From Nocardioides sp. REDSEA-S33_B3 (GTDB lineage: Bacteria > Actinomycetota > Actinomycetes > Propionibacteriales > Nocardioidaceae), in contig LUPK01000014.1 of NCBI GenBank assembly GCA_001627335.1, positions 1 to 64,000 on the forward strand: DNA of 64,000 nt. The letters are read 5' to 3'. Below, piece after piece: positions 8,500 to 16,750 of this stretch. Both the position numbers and the translations under genes were made by a program. The notes beneath the pieces are model-generated. The model saw only the letters and a list, made by a program, of their open reading frames with translations. It was not told where the DNA came from and made no database searches. Positions within the stretch are counted from its first letter, which is position 1, and every line of letters starts with the position of its first letter.

Positions 8500-10433
8500 C
8501 TCACCGTGACAAGGAGCAGGACGCCGATCGCGAGCACCGCGACGGCCTGGATGTAGTACTGGTGCAGCTGGCCGGTCTGCGGACGACGTGCGAGCCGGCC
8601 GAGGCGGCGCAGCTGCGCAGCGAGCCCCTCGACCGCCCCATCGAACCACCGGTCGTCGTCCCGTGCCGCGCGAGCCGCGGTCCACAGCGACGCCCGGGAC
8701 GTTGTCTCGACCGCCCCGTCGAGCACCCGGTCGTCGAAGGTCGCTGCCCGACGCGCCAGACCGAGCGCGGCCGCGGCGGACCCGGCCACGCCCCGGTCCA
8801 GGACGCGGTCGTCGAAGCGCGCCAGCGCCTCTGCCAGCGCGAGGGTCGGGCGTACGACGAGGGCCTGTGTTGCGCGCTCGAGGCCCAGCCAGGCCAGGGC
8901 CCAGCCCGGCTCCGGCACCGGACGCCACCACACCAGCGCCAGCACCCCCAGTGCGACCACGACCGACGCGGCCATCTCCAGCGGCGTCGGGTGGAGCGGC
9001 TCCTCGCCGAGAGCGCGGGCGACCGTGTCGCCGAACGGCGGCAGCGCGAGCACGCCGAGGACCACTGCGCCGAGAGCGAGGGCGACCAGCGGCGTCTGCT
9101 CCAGCATGCCGACGTGGCGGGTGCCCCGCTGCTCCTCGTCGAGGTGTGCCTCGACCTGGGCGTGTTCCCGCTCGGGCAGCTGTCGCCACAGGATCACCAG
9201 GATCTTGCCGGCGTAGGCCGCCGAGAGCGCGGCCGCGGCGAGGCCGACGGCGTAGAGCCACGGTGACTCTGCCAGGGCCGCGGCGAGGACCGCGTCCTTG
9301 GTCGCCCACAGCGCCAGCGGGGCGACGCCCGCGAGGGACAGCGCACCCGCGGTGGCGGCCCAGCCGACCAGCCGCCACCTCCGAGCCACGCCGCGCAGGC
9401 CGGCGAGCTGCTTGGTGCCGAGCGCGGTGAGCCAGGCCCCGGCGGCGAGGAAGAGCAGCGCCTTGGTCGAGGCGTGTGCGACGAGGTGTGCCGCTCCCCC
9501 GCTCACCGAGGCCAGCCCGGCGCCCATGACCACGAACCCGAGCTGGGCGGAGGTGGAGGCGGCGAGGAGCTGTTTGAGGTCCTGCTGTGCCACGGCGACG
9601 GCGCCGAGCAGCAGCGCGGTGAGTGCGCCCACCCAGGCAGCAGCCGGCGCGGCCCAGCTCGTCGAGGCCAACAGTGGCTCGGTGCGCAGCAGCAGGTAGC
9701 CACCCATGGCGACCATGGCGGCGGAGTGCAACAGTGCACTGACCGGGCTCGGTCCCTCCATCGCGCCCGACAGCCAGAACGAGAACGGGAGCTGGGCCGC
9801 CTTGCCGAGGGCTGCGACCAGGACACCCGCCGCGACCACGTGGCGCCACCCCTCGCTGGCTGCGGGCAGGTCGGCCAGTGACAGGCCGGCTCCACCGGCG
9901 AGCGCTGCCCCGGCCGCGACGTACAGCCCGACGTCCGCCGTGCGCGTGGTCACGAACGCCGTGATGCCGGCGGAGACCCGGTGGTCGTCGCGCCACCAGA
10001 ACCCGATCAGCGCGAAGGACGTCGCGCCCATCACCTCCCAGGCGAACAGCAGCGCGGGCAGCGTCTCAGCAGTCGCCGTCAGGAGCGCGGCGGAGGCGAA
10101 GAGCAGCATGAGCCCGTGAAACCGGGCCTGTGACTCCCGGATCTCGCCGGCCGAGAACACGAGCACGAGCAGGCTCACGACCGCCACGGTCGGTGCGACC
10201 AAGGCCGACAGCGCATCGACCCCGAGGGCGAGATCGCTGCCGGCCATGAACGGGACCGACACCCTCGGCCGTTCGAGGGCAACCACCACCGACAGTGCGG
10301 CTGTGGTGAAGGCCGTGGCCAGCGACACGGCGGCCGCCGCCCGCTCGAGGCGGGAGAGGGCGAGGCCGCCTCCCACCACGGCGGGCAGCAGCACGAGCAG
10401 CCAGAGAGCAGTCTCGGACATGGACATGGTCAC
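8496..10433 (-). CDS. nuoL: complex I-like subunit L
   Basis: 645 residues. The antiporter core contains 'FAWEVMGATSFALIGFW' with the conserved Glu, 'ALGKAAQLPFSFWLSGAMEG' and 'PSPVSALLHSAAMVAMGGYL'. The C-terminal part carries three related motifs, 'RFDDRVLDRGV', 'TFDDRVLDGAVE' and 'RDDDRWFDGAVEG', the amphipathic region that in NuoL runs along the membrane arm; the tripling is unusual. The last helix is 'AVAVLAIGVLLLVTV'. It starts at GTG 10433, overlapping the nuoK stop, and its stop overlaps nuoM. The protein should be the distal pump of the module. Confidence 0.92.
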   Translation of the reverse strand: MTMSMSETALWLLVLLPAVVGGGLALSRLERAAAAVSLATAFTTAALSVVVALERPRVSVPFMAGSDLALGVDALSALVAPTVAVVSLLVLVFSAGEIRESQARFHGLMLLFASAALLTATAETLPALLFAWEVMGATSFALIGFWWRDDHRVSAGITAFVTTRTADVGLYVAAGAALAGGAGLSLADLPAASEGWRHVVAAGVLVAALGKAAQLPFSFWLSGAMEGPSPVSALLHSAAMVAMGGYLLLRTEPLLASTSWAAPAAAWVGALTALLLGAVAVAQQDLKQLLAASTSAQLGFVVMGAGLASVSGGAAHLVAHASTKALLFLAAGAWLTALGTKQLAGLRGVARRWRLVGWAATAGALSLAGVAPLALWATKDAVLAAALAESPWLYAVGLAAAALSAAYAGKILVILWRQLPEREHAQVEAHLDEEQRGTRHVGMLEQTPLVALALGAVVLGVLALPPFGDTVARALGEEPLHPTPLEMAASVVVALGVLALVWWRPVPEPGWALAWLGLERATQALVVRPTLALAEALARFDDRVLDRGVAGSAAAALGLARRAATFDDRVLDGAVETTSRASLWTAARAARDDDRWFDGAVEGLAAQLRRLGRLARRPQTGQLHQYYIQAVAVLAIGVLLLVTVR

Positions 10434-10732
10434 CCCGACAGGTCCGTGGCCATGTCGGTCATGTCGGCACCACGCTCACGATGCAGCAGCGTGGCGACCG
10501 CGAAGCCCATCGCCATCTCAACCGTCATCGCGGCGATGATCACCATGAGGAGGACCTGCCCGGTCGGGTCGGGAGCGAGGAACCACCAGACGCCGGCAGC
10601 GGCGAGGATGACAGCGTTGATCATGAGCTCCAGACCCATCATCACCATCACCACGACCTGCTGGGAGATCGCGCCGTACAGCCCGACGCTGAAGATCGCC
10701 GCGGCGAGGAGCAGGGTCGCCTCCAAGGTCAT
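10430..10732 (-). CDS. nuoK: complex I-like subunit K
   Basis: Exactly 100 residues with three predicted membrane helices, as in ordinary NuoK. Both functionally important glutamates appear present: one in 'VMMGLELMINAVILAA' and one in 'IIAAMTVEMAMGFAVATLL'. Met content is high for the family. The ATG start overlaps the nuoJ stop by four bases and the stop overlaps nuoL by four bases, so translation is coupled through the whole series. In complex I NuoK forms part of the fourth proton path with NuoJ and NuoA. Confidence 0.9.
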   Translation of the reverse strand: MTLEATLLLAAAIFSVGLYGAISQQVVVMVMMGLELMINAVILAAAGVWWFLAPDPTGQVLLMVIIAAMTVEMAMGFAVATLLHRERGADMTDMATDLSG

Positions 10733-11298
10733 CTGCCGACACCTCCGGGCTGGGGGTCGTCTGCGGGGCGCTGCTTCAGGTCATCGCCGAACCGGTCGTA
10801 GCGGGTGCGGTGCGCCGCGAGCACCACCCCGGCCACGATGGTGGCCACCATGACCGGACTGATCACGGCCATCACCAGCATCTTCGGGCCCATCAACGAC
10901 TCCCCCAGCGCCATGGTGACGTCCGGCGGTGGACTGCCCCGGCGGGTGGGCCAGTCGACCATCAGGACGCCCGTCGCGAGCGCCAGGAACGTGGTCAGGG
11001 CGACGGCGATGGCGGTCTTGTTGCTGTGCACCATGCTCATCGGCATCAGAGCGGGGTTCATCCCCATGAACATGACCATGTAGACGGCCATGATCGCCAT
11101 CTCCATGACCATCATCAGGATCGTCACCACGCCGACGTAGTTCTGCTGCAGGAAGAGCACCTGCATGCCGACCGCGACGAAGGACAGGGCGAGGGCGTAT
11201 GTCGCTCGAGCCATCGAATCGACGTAGAAGACCGCGGCGCCGCCGAGCACCGCGACGAGCCCGATCCCCCAGAAGGCGATGTCGGTGAGCACGTTCAC
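10729..11298 (-). CDS. nuoJ: complex I-like subunit J, Met-rich
   Basis: 189 residues, several helices, with the NuoJ-like run 'LSFVAVGMQVLFLQQNYVGV'. The central helix region is strikingly rich in Met ('ILMMVMEMAIMAVYMVMFMG', then 'MNPALMPMSMVHSNK'), where ordinary NuoJ has 'YVGAIMVLFLFVI'-type sequence. The start is the GTG at 11298, overlapping the nuoH stop; longer upstream frames are shadows of nuoH. The Met clusters could bind soft metals such as Cu(I), in line with the copper context, but this is inference. Confidence 0.85.
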   Translation of the reverse strand: MNVLTDIAFWGIGLVAVLGGAAVFYVDSMARATYALALSFVAVGMQVLFLQQNYVGVVTILMMVMEMAIMAVYMVMFMGMNPALMPMSMVHSNKTAIAVALTTFLALATGVLMVDWPTRRGSPPPDVTMALGESLMGPKMLVMAVISPVMVATIVAGVVLAAHRTRYDRFGDDLKQRPADDPQPGGVGR

Positions 11299-12260
11299 GA
11301 CCTCCAGACGGCGATGACGGCGACGACCAGGTCCTGCAGCAGCACGGCCGGGAGCAGCAGCATCCAGCCCACCTCCATGAACTTGTCGGGGCGGAAGGCC
11401 GGCAGCCGCCGCCGCAGCCAGACCAGGACCGCGAGCAGGGCAACGGTCTTCACCAACACCCAGGCCCAGCCCGGCAGCAGCGGACCGGCGCCGCCGCCGA
11501 GGAACATCGGAACCGCGAACGCGGCGCCGGCGGCCAGCAGCGCGTATCGCCCCGCCTCGAACACCAACCGGTCCACGCCCGACAGTTCCGCCCGTGCGCC
11601 ACCGGAGACGTCCGTGCCGATCGCCGGGGCGAAAGGCCCCCACACGGAGAAGGCCGCGACCCCGAGCAGGTAGACCAGGAACGCCACCGGCATCCAGACA
11701 GCGAACCAGAGGCCCTCCTGGGCCGCCGCAACCGCGCCCACGTTCAGGGTCTCCGCGGCGATCGCCGGAGCGACCAGGGCGAACATCAACGGAAGCTCGT
11801 AGCCCAGTCCGTGCGCCAGGAACCGGTAGCCGCCGACCAGCGAGTGTGCCGAGTTCGCACCCCACCCGGTCAACCACACCAGCGCCCAGACCATCACGTC
11901 CATGGCGTTGAACCACATGACGCCCACGTCGAGGTCGAAGATGGTCCACTCCCCCAACGGCACGACCGTCACCATCAGCGCCGCCGTCACCAGCAGCCCG
12001 GCCCCCCCGATGCGCCACAGCAGGCGGTCGGCTTCGACGGTGGTACGACGTCGCTGCCGCATCAGCCGGGCCGCCTCACCGAACGGCCGGACCGGCCCGC
12101 CCATCTTCCCGCCCGGGCCGCCCCGCGCACGCGCGGCGAGGGCACCGTCCAGCACGGCAGCGGTCACGGCCAGCGCGCCCAGGATCCCCAACGCGACGAT
12201 CGCCCAGCCGGGTGCAACGGTGGTGATCGGCGAGTCGGTCATCGAGGTCGGGTCATCCAT
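11295..12260 (-). CDS. nuoH: complex I-like subunit H, degenerate quinone-channel residues
   Basis: 321 residues, close to NuoH length. The C-terminal signature 'LPAFRPDKFMEVGWMLLLP' (normally R-x-D-Q-x-x-x-x-x-W-K-x-L-L-P) and 'GWGANSAHSLVGGYRFLAHG' with 'GYELPLMFALV' identify the family. Other hallmarks are altered: the first cytoplasmic loop lacks the usual Gly-Pro-Asn-Arg-rich sequence, and the acidic 'PFDLPEAE-ELV' loop reads 'GPFAPAIGTDVSGGARAELS'. The quinone chamber and its link to the proton path may therefore work differently. The ATG at 12260 is supported by an eight-base overlap with the upstream hybrid gene. Confidence 0.82.
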   Translation of the reverse strand: MDDPTSMTDSPITTVAPGWAIVALGILGALAVTAAVLDGALAARARGGPGGKMGGPVRPFGEAARLMRQRRRTTVEADRLLWRIGGAGLLVTAALMVTVVPLGEWTIFDLDVGVMWFNAMDVMVWALVWLTGWGANSAHSLVGGYRFLAHGLGYELPLMFALVAPAIAAETLNVGAVAAAQEGLWFAVWMPVAFLVYLLGVAAFSVWGPFAPAIGTDVSGGARAELSGVDRLVFEAGRYALLAAGAAFAVPMFLGGGAGPLLPGWAWVLVKTVALLAVLVWLRRRLPAFRPDKFMEVGWMLLLPAVLLQDLVVAVIAVWRS

Positions 12261-13665
12261 GGGACACCTCGTGCTCCGCCTGTCCGGCGAGCAGCTCGTG
12301 GATGTCGAGGCTGGCGAGGACCAGTCGCGCCGTGGCGAGATCAAGACCCATGACCAGATGTGCCAGGTGGTCGGTCGAGAGTGTGCGGCCGGCGTCGTTC
12401 GTCCGAGTGCCGGTGTCACCGGCGGCGGTCGCGGCAACACCGGCGACCGCCCGGTCCAACATGCCCATCAGCCGGTCGTAGGTGTCACCGACCGCGTCGG
12501 CCGGCAACCTCCGGGCGTGGGCCTCCTTGTCGCTCAGCCGCCTGACGCCTCGCAGCGACCAGCGCAACGTCCACGAACGACGGACCCTCCGGCGCAGACG
12601 CTCGAGCTCCGACCCCGCCGCCCCCTCTCCGGACTCCAGGGCGGTGTCGCGGATCCTTCGGGCCTCTGCCGCGGCGTCGTCCCACCCCGCCAACGCCAGC
12701 AGCGAGGCGATGTTGTCGATGCCGCGGGCCGGCCCGACAACGTCGTCATCCTGGCGGGCACGCCCGTCGACGAGCTCGGCCTGTGCCTCGACAATGACAT
12801 CGCCCTGAAGCGAGCAGTGCAACACCAAACCGGCCGGCCAGTCCCGCAGCACAGGCCCGAGACGCACCTGTAAGACGTCCATCTCGAGCCCATCTCGGTC
12901 CTCGCCGCCCTCCGCGAGAGGGATGCCTCCCGGTGACATCTCCATGTCGCCGTGGTCCATGCCCTCGTGGCCGCCGTGGTCCATGCCCTCATGGCTGCCG
13001 TGCTCCATGCCCTCATGGCTGCCGTGGTCCATGCCCTCGTGGCCCTCGTGGCCCTCGTGGCCCTCGTGGCCCTCGTGACCCTCGTGACCCTCGTGGCCCT
13101 CGTGGCCCTCGTGGCCCTCGTAACCCTCGTAACCCTCGTAACCCTCGTGGTCCATGCCCTCGTGGCCGCCGTGGTCCATGCCCTCGTGGCCCTCGTGGTC
13201 CATGCCTTCGTGGCCGCCGGCTGAACCGTGGTCCGTGTCTCCATGGCCACCATGACTCTCGGCTCGAGATCCGGCCTGCTCGGCGAGGAGTTCGGAGGCG
13301 GTGGGTCGCTGCTGCGCGTCACGGCGGTGGCGGTCGGTGTCGAGCAGGCCGGTGTGTGCTTCGTCCAGTCGAGCACCCACCTCGTCGCCCGCGTGCACGT
13401 GAACGCGCACCCGAGGTCCCGGCATCTGGTGCCAAATGCCTTCGATCGCCTCCGCGAGCCCCGGCCCGGGTTCGCCGCACACGACGAGTACGTCGGCGTC
13501 CGCGGGTGAGATGGCGAGGTGCCATCCACGGGCGGCCACGTTGCGCTCCGCCGCCACTCGCGTGCGCCACGAGCCCGGCACCTCGACGACCAGAGCGTGA
13601 GCGTGCCGGAAAGCGCTCCGTGCGATCGCGTCACTCAGACCCAACGCAGTGCCCCCTCCCGCCAT
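12253..13665 (-). CDS. hybrid subunit: NuoB-like domain, His/Gly/Met repeat, NuoD-like domain
   Basis: 470 residues if the ATG at 13665 (31-base overlap with nuoA) is used. Residues 1-105 resemble the NuoB fold ('ISPADADVLVVCGEPG', 'IEGIWHQMPGPRVRVHVHAG') but keep a single Cys, so the N2 Fe-S cluster cannot form. Residues about 147-238 are a low-complexity repeat of HEG, YEG and HEGMDHG units. The C-terminal part (from 'GGIPLAEGGEDRDGLEMDVL') looks like the outer framework of NuoD/large hydrogenase subunits ('RGIDNIASLLALAGWDDAA'), without catalytic ligands. Its place between nuoA and nuoH is exactly where nuoB, C and D normally lie. I infer a redox-dead, possibly metal-sensing connector; the NuoD assignment is the weakest point. 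Confidence 0.6.
   Translation of the reverse strand: MAGGGTALGLSDAIARSAFRHAHALVVEVPGSWRTRVAAERNVAARGWHLAISPADADVLVVCGEPGPGLAEAIEGIWHQMPGPRVRVHVHAGDEVGARLDEAHTGLLDTDRHRRDAQQRPTASELLAEQAGSRAESHGGHGDTDHGSAGGHEGMDHEGHEGMDHGGHEGMDHEGYEGYEGYEGHEGHEGHEGHEGHEGHEGHEGHEGHEGMDHGSHEGMEHGSHEGMDHGGHEGMDHGDMEMSPGGIPLAEGGEDRDGLEMDVLQVRLGPVLRDWPAGLVLHCSLQGDVIVEAQAELVDGRARQDDDVVGPARGIDNIASLLALAGWDDAAAEARRIRDTALESGEGAAGSELERLRRRVRRSWTLRWSLRGVRRLSDKEAHARRLPADAVGDTYDRLMGMLDRAVAGVAATAAGDTGTRTNDAGRTLSTDHLAHLVMGLDLATARLVLASLDIHELLAGQAEHEVSHG
12952..13224 (-). repeat. tandem repeat encoding His/Glu/Gly and His/Met units
   Basis: Near-perfect 9-base units (CCCTCGTGG on the plus strand) between about 13035 and 13150 encode nine HEG and three YEG triplets. 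They are flanked on both sides by longer units reading HEGMDHG, HEGMDHE or HEGMEHG. All copies keep the reading frame of the hybrid gene. Unit number probably varies by slippage. The His and Met content suggests metal binding. Confidence 0.95.
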
Positions 13666-13979
13666 GCCCAGAGCACGGCGACGAACAAAGCAGCCAAGAA
13701 GAGGAACATCTCGACGACCGCGGTCGCGCCGACCTGTGCGACGACGACCGCCCAGGGATACATGAACAGCATCTCGACGTCGAAGGCGAGGAAGAGCAGC
13801 GTCGCGAGGTACCAGCGCACGTGGTATCGCGACAGTGCGTGCTGCTCGGGGGCCCACCCCGACTCGAACGGAAGCACGATTAGCGAGTCCGGCGCTACGG
13901 CGGTGAGCCTGTGCAGCGCGTACAGCCCGAGCACGAGCACCCCGACCGCGCTCGCCATCACGACAACCCCTGCGTACAT
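13635..13979 (-). CDS. nuoA: complex I-like subunit A
   Basis: 114 residues with three membrane helices. The NuoA core is well kept: 'LPFESGWAPEQHALSRYHVR' (usually Y-E-C/S-G-x-x-P), then 'WYLATLLFLAFDVEMLFMYP' with the conserved Asp-Val-Glu loop. The ATG at 13979 is preceded by a strong GAGAGGAGAG ribosome binding site; the longer frame upstream is not needed. It is the first gene of the complex I-like series and follows the DUF305 membrane gene by 58 bases. Confidence 0.92.
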   Translation of the reverse strand: MYAGVVVMASAVGVLVLGLYALHRLTAVAPDSLIVLPFESGWAPEQHALSRYHVRWYLATLLFLAFDVEMLFMYPWAVVVAQVGATAVVEMFLFLAALFVAVLWAWREGALRWV

Positions 13980-14037
13980 GACTCTCCTCTCGCGTTCAGA
14001 TCCTCGCCACTGGCTGGCTATGGACGGGGATCCGTGC

Positions 14038-14613
14038 TCAGGGGCTCGCCTCGAAGTCCGGGACGGGGCGCTGCTTGGCCTCTTCCTCGGTGGTGGCGGC
14101 ACCGTTCTTCTCGATGTCCCCGATCAGCCACTTCATCTCGGCGATCTCGATGCGCTGAGCCTTGATGATCTCGTCGGCCAGCTTGCGCACACGCACGTCG
14201 TCGATCTCGGACCGCTCGCTGGTGAGGATCGCGATCGAGTGGTGCGGGATCATGCCCTTCATGTAGGCCTCGTCCTGCACGAAGGTCTGCGACCGGGACA
14301 GCCACAACGCGGAGCCCCCGACGACGAGCGCGGCCACGATGATGGCGACGTTGACCTTGACGTTCTTGTACATCATCCCCCACATGAAGCCGAGCATGAT
14401 GATCGCCATCGCCGACCCCATGAGGATGGCCATGTAGACCCGCTCCTCGCTGAACGTCATGTGCGACCAGGTGAACGCGTTGGTGTAGGTGAGTAGGAAC
14501 ATCGTCACCGTCGACGTGGTGATCATGGCCGCGAAGATGAGGTACATCTTGCGCTCGTGCTTCGTGTGCTGCTCGTGCTCGGAGGACTGGTTCTTCTCGG
14601 ACTTCGTGGTCAT
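14038..14613 (-). CDS. membrane-anchored DUF305 protein
   Basis: 191 residues. A His-rich cytoplasmic N-terminus ('SSEHEQHTKHERK') is followed by three predicted membrane helices ('MYLIFAAMITTSTVTMFLL', 'VYMAILMGSAMAIIMLGFM' and 'VAIIVAALVVGGSALWL'), then a single DUF305 repeat with 'YMKGMIPHHSIAILTSERS' and 'KAQRIEIAEMKWLI'. It closely resembles the protein at 22812-23531. The ATG at 14613 is chosen because the domain begins there and GAGAGGAGTCCCAGC precedes it. It lies between the SHOCT/multicopper oxidase genes and nuoA on the same strand. Confidence 0.88.
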   Translation of the reverse strand: MTTKSEKNQSSEHEQHTKHERKMYLIFAAMITTSTVTMFLLTYTNAFTWSHMTFSEERVYMAILMGSAMAIIMLGFMWGMMYKNVKVNVAIIVAALVVGGSALWLSRSQTFVQDEAYMKGMIPHHSIAILTSERSEIDDVRVRKLADEIIKAQRIEIAEMKWLIGDIEKNGAATTEEEAKQRPVPDFEASP

Positions 14614-14708
14614 GCTGGGACTCCTCTCATCCGGGGTACGCATCCACATCGCCGGTTGTGGCACCAGTGCTTGTCGTCGGTGATCCGGCGGAGTGGTTCC
14701 GTCTGTGC

Positions 14709-14972
14709 CTACTGGTCGGTGTCGCCTCGGAGCTGACTGAGACGGTCCTGGTACTCCTCGTCGGTGAGCTCGCCCCGGGCGTAGCGCTCGTCGAGGATCT
14801 CTTGCGCTCGAGTTCTCCCGGTCCCCGGTCCAGGCGGTGGCGCGCTGCCACTGCCGCGGTTCGTGCCTCCGCCGCTGCCGCGAATCAGCATCACGAGGAC
14901 GAGGACGATGACCAGGATCATGATCGGCCAGGTGAACCACATCCAGCCCATGCCCCCTCCGTTGCCATACAT
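14709..14972 (-). CDS. SHOCT-domain small membrane protein
   Basis: 87 residues: a Gly/Met/Trp-rich start ('MYGNGGGMGWMWFTWPIM'), one long membrane helix, a Gly/Pro linker and a C-terminal SHOCT motif ('AQEILDERYARGELTDEEYQ'). SHOCT is a short C-terminal oligomerisation-type motif of unknown exact role. The ATG at 14972 is preceded by GAGAGGTGAGACCC; a GTG three codons upstream is also possible. Similar proteins are common beside copper oxidases in Actinobacteria, as here. Confidence 0.82.
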   Translation of the reverse strand: MYGNGGGMGWMWFTWPIMILVIVLVLVMLIRGSGGGTNRGSGSAPPPGPGTGRTRAQEILDERYARGELTDEEYQDRLSQLRGDTDQ

Positions 14973-15059
14973 GGGTCTCACCTCTCTTCCATTCCTGGAG
15001 CCCCGAGGGCTCCGCTGTGTTTGTCAGTCGGCCGGCTCGGGGCAGTGACCGCCTCGAGG

Positions 15060-16526
15060 TCAACTGGCCAGAACGGTGCCCATCATTCCCCGGTCCTCAT
15101 GGTCGAGGATGTGGCAGTGGTAGACGGTCCGACCGCCGAAGTCCTCGAACGCGACCCGGACCTTGACCTGGCTGCGGGCGGGAACGTTCACGACGTCGAG
15201 CCAGACCGGCTCAGACAGCTGTTGCCCATCGACCTCCAGCAGCTGCATCGGCCACACGTGCAGATGGAAGGGATGATCCATCGGGCTGTCATTGCCGATG
15301 GTCCACTCCTCCACCGTGTCCATCCCCACCTGCTGGTCGATCCGGTCGGCGTCGAACTCCTCACCGTCGAAGGTGAAGCTCATCGGACCGTCGCCGCCGC
15401 CCATCATCCCGCCCATGCCCATCTGGAAGGTGATCGACCGACGACCATCGACGTCAGCGTCACGCAGGTCACGGACAGCCGTGCCCGCGGGGATCTCACC
15501 CACGGCTCGGTTGCCGCTCGCGGAAACGCTCAAGCGGGCGAGGGTCACCGGACCGCCACCCCCTGGCCTCGGACCCCCGCCCATCATCTGGCCCATCATG
15601 CCGCCGCGGTCGACCGGCATCGCGATGAGCTCGCTGCCTCCCTCGGAAAGATCGACCACCAGGTCGAGCCGGTTCCCGGGGGCGAGCACGACGTCCTCCA
15701 ACGCCATGTCCCGGGGCAGCCGACCCACGTCGCGGCCAACAACCCGGGCGCGCTGTTCTGGCAGTCTCAGCGCGAGGTAGCGGGCGGTGCAGGCGTTGAT
15801 GATCCGCCACCGTTCACGCTCTCCCGAGCGGCCCTTGAGGTCCGGCTTGGCGGCACCGTTGACCAGGACCAGCTCACCCTCGCGGCCCATCATCCGCTCC
15901 ATGGTGGACGGGCTGACCAGCGACCCGCCGGAGTCCAGGGTGATGTCGGAGACGACCATGACCCGTTCCCGGTCGACGGGGATCTCCTCGTCGTCCTCCA
16001 CGATGATGGCGCCGTAGAGTCCGCCGAACACCTGGTCCGCGACCGTGCCGTGGTGGTGCGGGTGGTACCAGTACACGCCTGGTGGATGGTTGTCGGGCAA
16101 CCGATACTCGTAGCGATGCGCCCGGCCCGGATCGACAGCGACGAACACGTTGTCGCCGTTGCCCTCGGGGGACACGTGCAGCCCGTGCACGTGCAGGTTA
16201 GTGACCCGATCGAGCCGGTTCACCAGCTCCACCCGCAACGTGTCGCCCGGTCGCAGCCGCAACGTGGGACCCGGCACGCCGCCGTTGTAGCCCAGGGTCG
16301 TCGCTTCGCGTCCGGCGACCTCGTGCTTGCCCAGCGCAGCCTCCAGTCGCACCTCCAGTAGACCCCCGGTGCTCCGGAGAACCTCGGGCTCGGTGAACAG
16401 TTCCCCGGCGACGGGGTCCAGGACCGAGGTGGACAGCTCGCGCCACAGGCCCGTGCCACCGACGACGGTGCCCACCAGGCCGGCACCGCCCATCGTCAGA
16501 GCCGTGCGTCGGCTGATCGGATTCAC
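15060..16526 (-). CDS. multicopper oxidase with Tat-type signal
   Basis: 488 residues. The N-terminus 'SRRTALTMGGAGLVG' is a twin-arginine signal. The three cupredoxin domains carry all copper ligands: 'TNLHVHGLHV', 'YWYHPHHHGTVADQ', 'HPFHLHVWPMQ' and 'YHCHILDHEDRGMMG' (type 1 Cys, His and Met). Met-rich loops ('MMGQMMGGG' and 'MGMGGMMGGG') are typical of CueO/CopA-type cuprous oxidases, so it probably oxidises Cu(I) outside the membrane. The GTG at 16526 follows GAGGGAGGGGAAGTC and overlaps the upstream SHOCT stop by four bases. An ATG-initiated longer form is not needed. Confidence 0.93.
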   Translation of the reverse strand: MNPISRRTALTMGGAGLVGTVVGGTGLWRELSTSVLDPVAGELFTEPEVLRSTGGLLEVRLEAALGKHEVAGREATTLGYNGGVPGPTLRLRPGDTLRVELVNRLDRVTNLHVHGLHVSPEGNGDNVFVAVDPGRAHRYEYRLPDNHPPGVYWYHPHHHGTVADQVFGGLYGAIIVEDDEEIPVDRERVMVVSDITLDSGGSLVSPSTMERMMGREGELVLVNGAAKPDLKGRSGERERWRIINACTARYLALRLPEQRARVVGRDVGRLPRDMALEDVVLAPGNRLDLVVDLSEGGSELIAMPVDRGGMMGQMMGGGPRPGGGGPVTLARLSVSASGNRAVGEIPAGTAVRDLRDADVDGRRSITFQMGMGGMMGGGDGPMSFTFDGEEFDADRIDQQVGMDTVEEWTIGNDSPMDHPFHLHVWPMQLLEVDGQQLSEPVWLDVVNVPARSQVKVRVAFEDFGGRTVYHCHILDHEDRGMMGTVLAS

Positions 16527-16750
16527 GACTTCCCCTCCCTCAGGACGCGCGACCGGTGCTGGTACTCCTCCGTGCTCAGCTCGCCCGCCGCGTACCGCTC
16601 CTCGAGGATCTGTCGGGCACCACCCGTCCCGCTCGGCCGACCGGGCCGGCCCGAACCGGCTTCGAGGCCTCCGGCCAGCACCCGCACCGCCGTCACCACC
16701 AGCATCACGACGCCGAGGACCAGCAGCACTCCGTAGAACAACGCGATCAT
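16523..16750 (-). CDS. SHOCT-domain small membrane protein
   Basis: 75 residues: an N-terminal helix ('MIALFYGVLLVLGVVMLVV'), a Gly/Pro/Arg linker and the SHOCT motif 'RQILEERYAAGELSTEEYQH'. Its ATG overlaps the stop of the propeller lipoprotein gene and its stop overlaps the multicopper oxidase start, each by four bases. That places it firmly in one transcription unit with the oxidase. The precise function of SHOCT proteins is unknown. Confidence 0.85.
   Translation of the reverse strand: MIALFYGVLLVLGVVMLVVTAVRVLAGGLEAGSGRPGRPSGTGGARQILEERYAAGELSTEEYQHRSRVLREGKS

Noticed and set aside
12933..13883. Short tandem 9-base repeats at 13035-13150 as a possible CRISPR array
   Set aside because: There are no spacers; the units are contiguous and keep the reading frame of the hybrid subunit gene.
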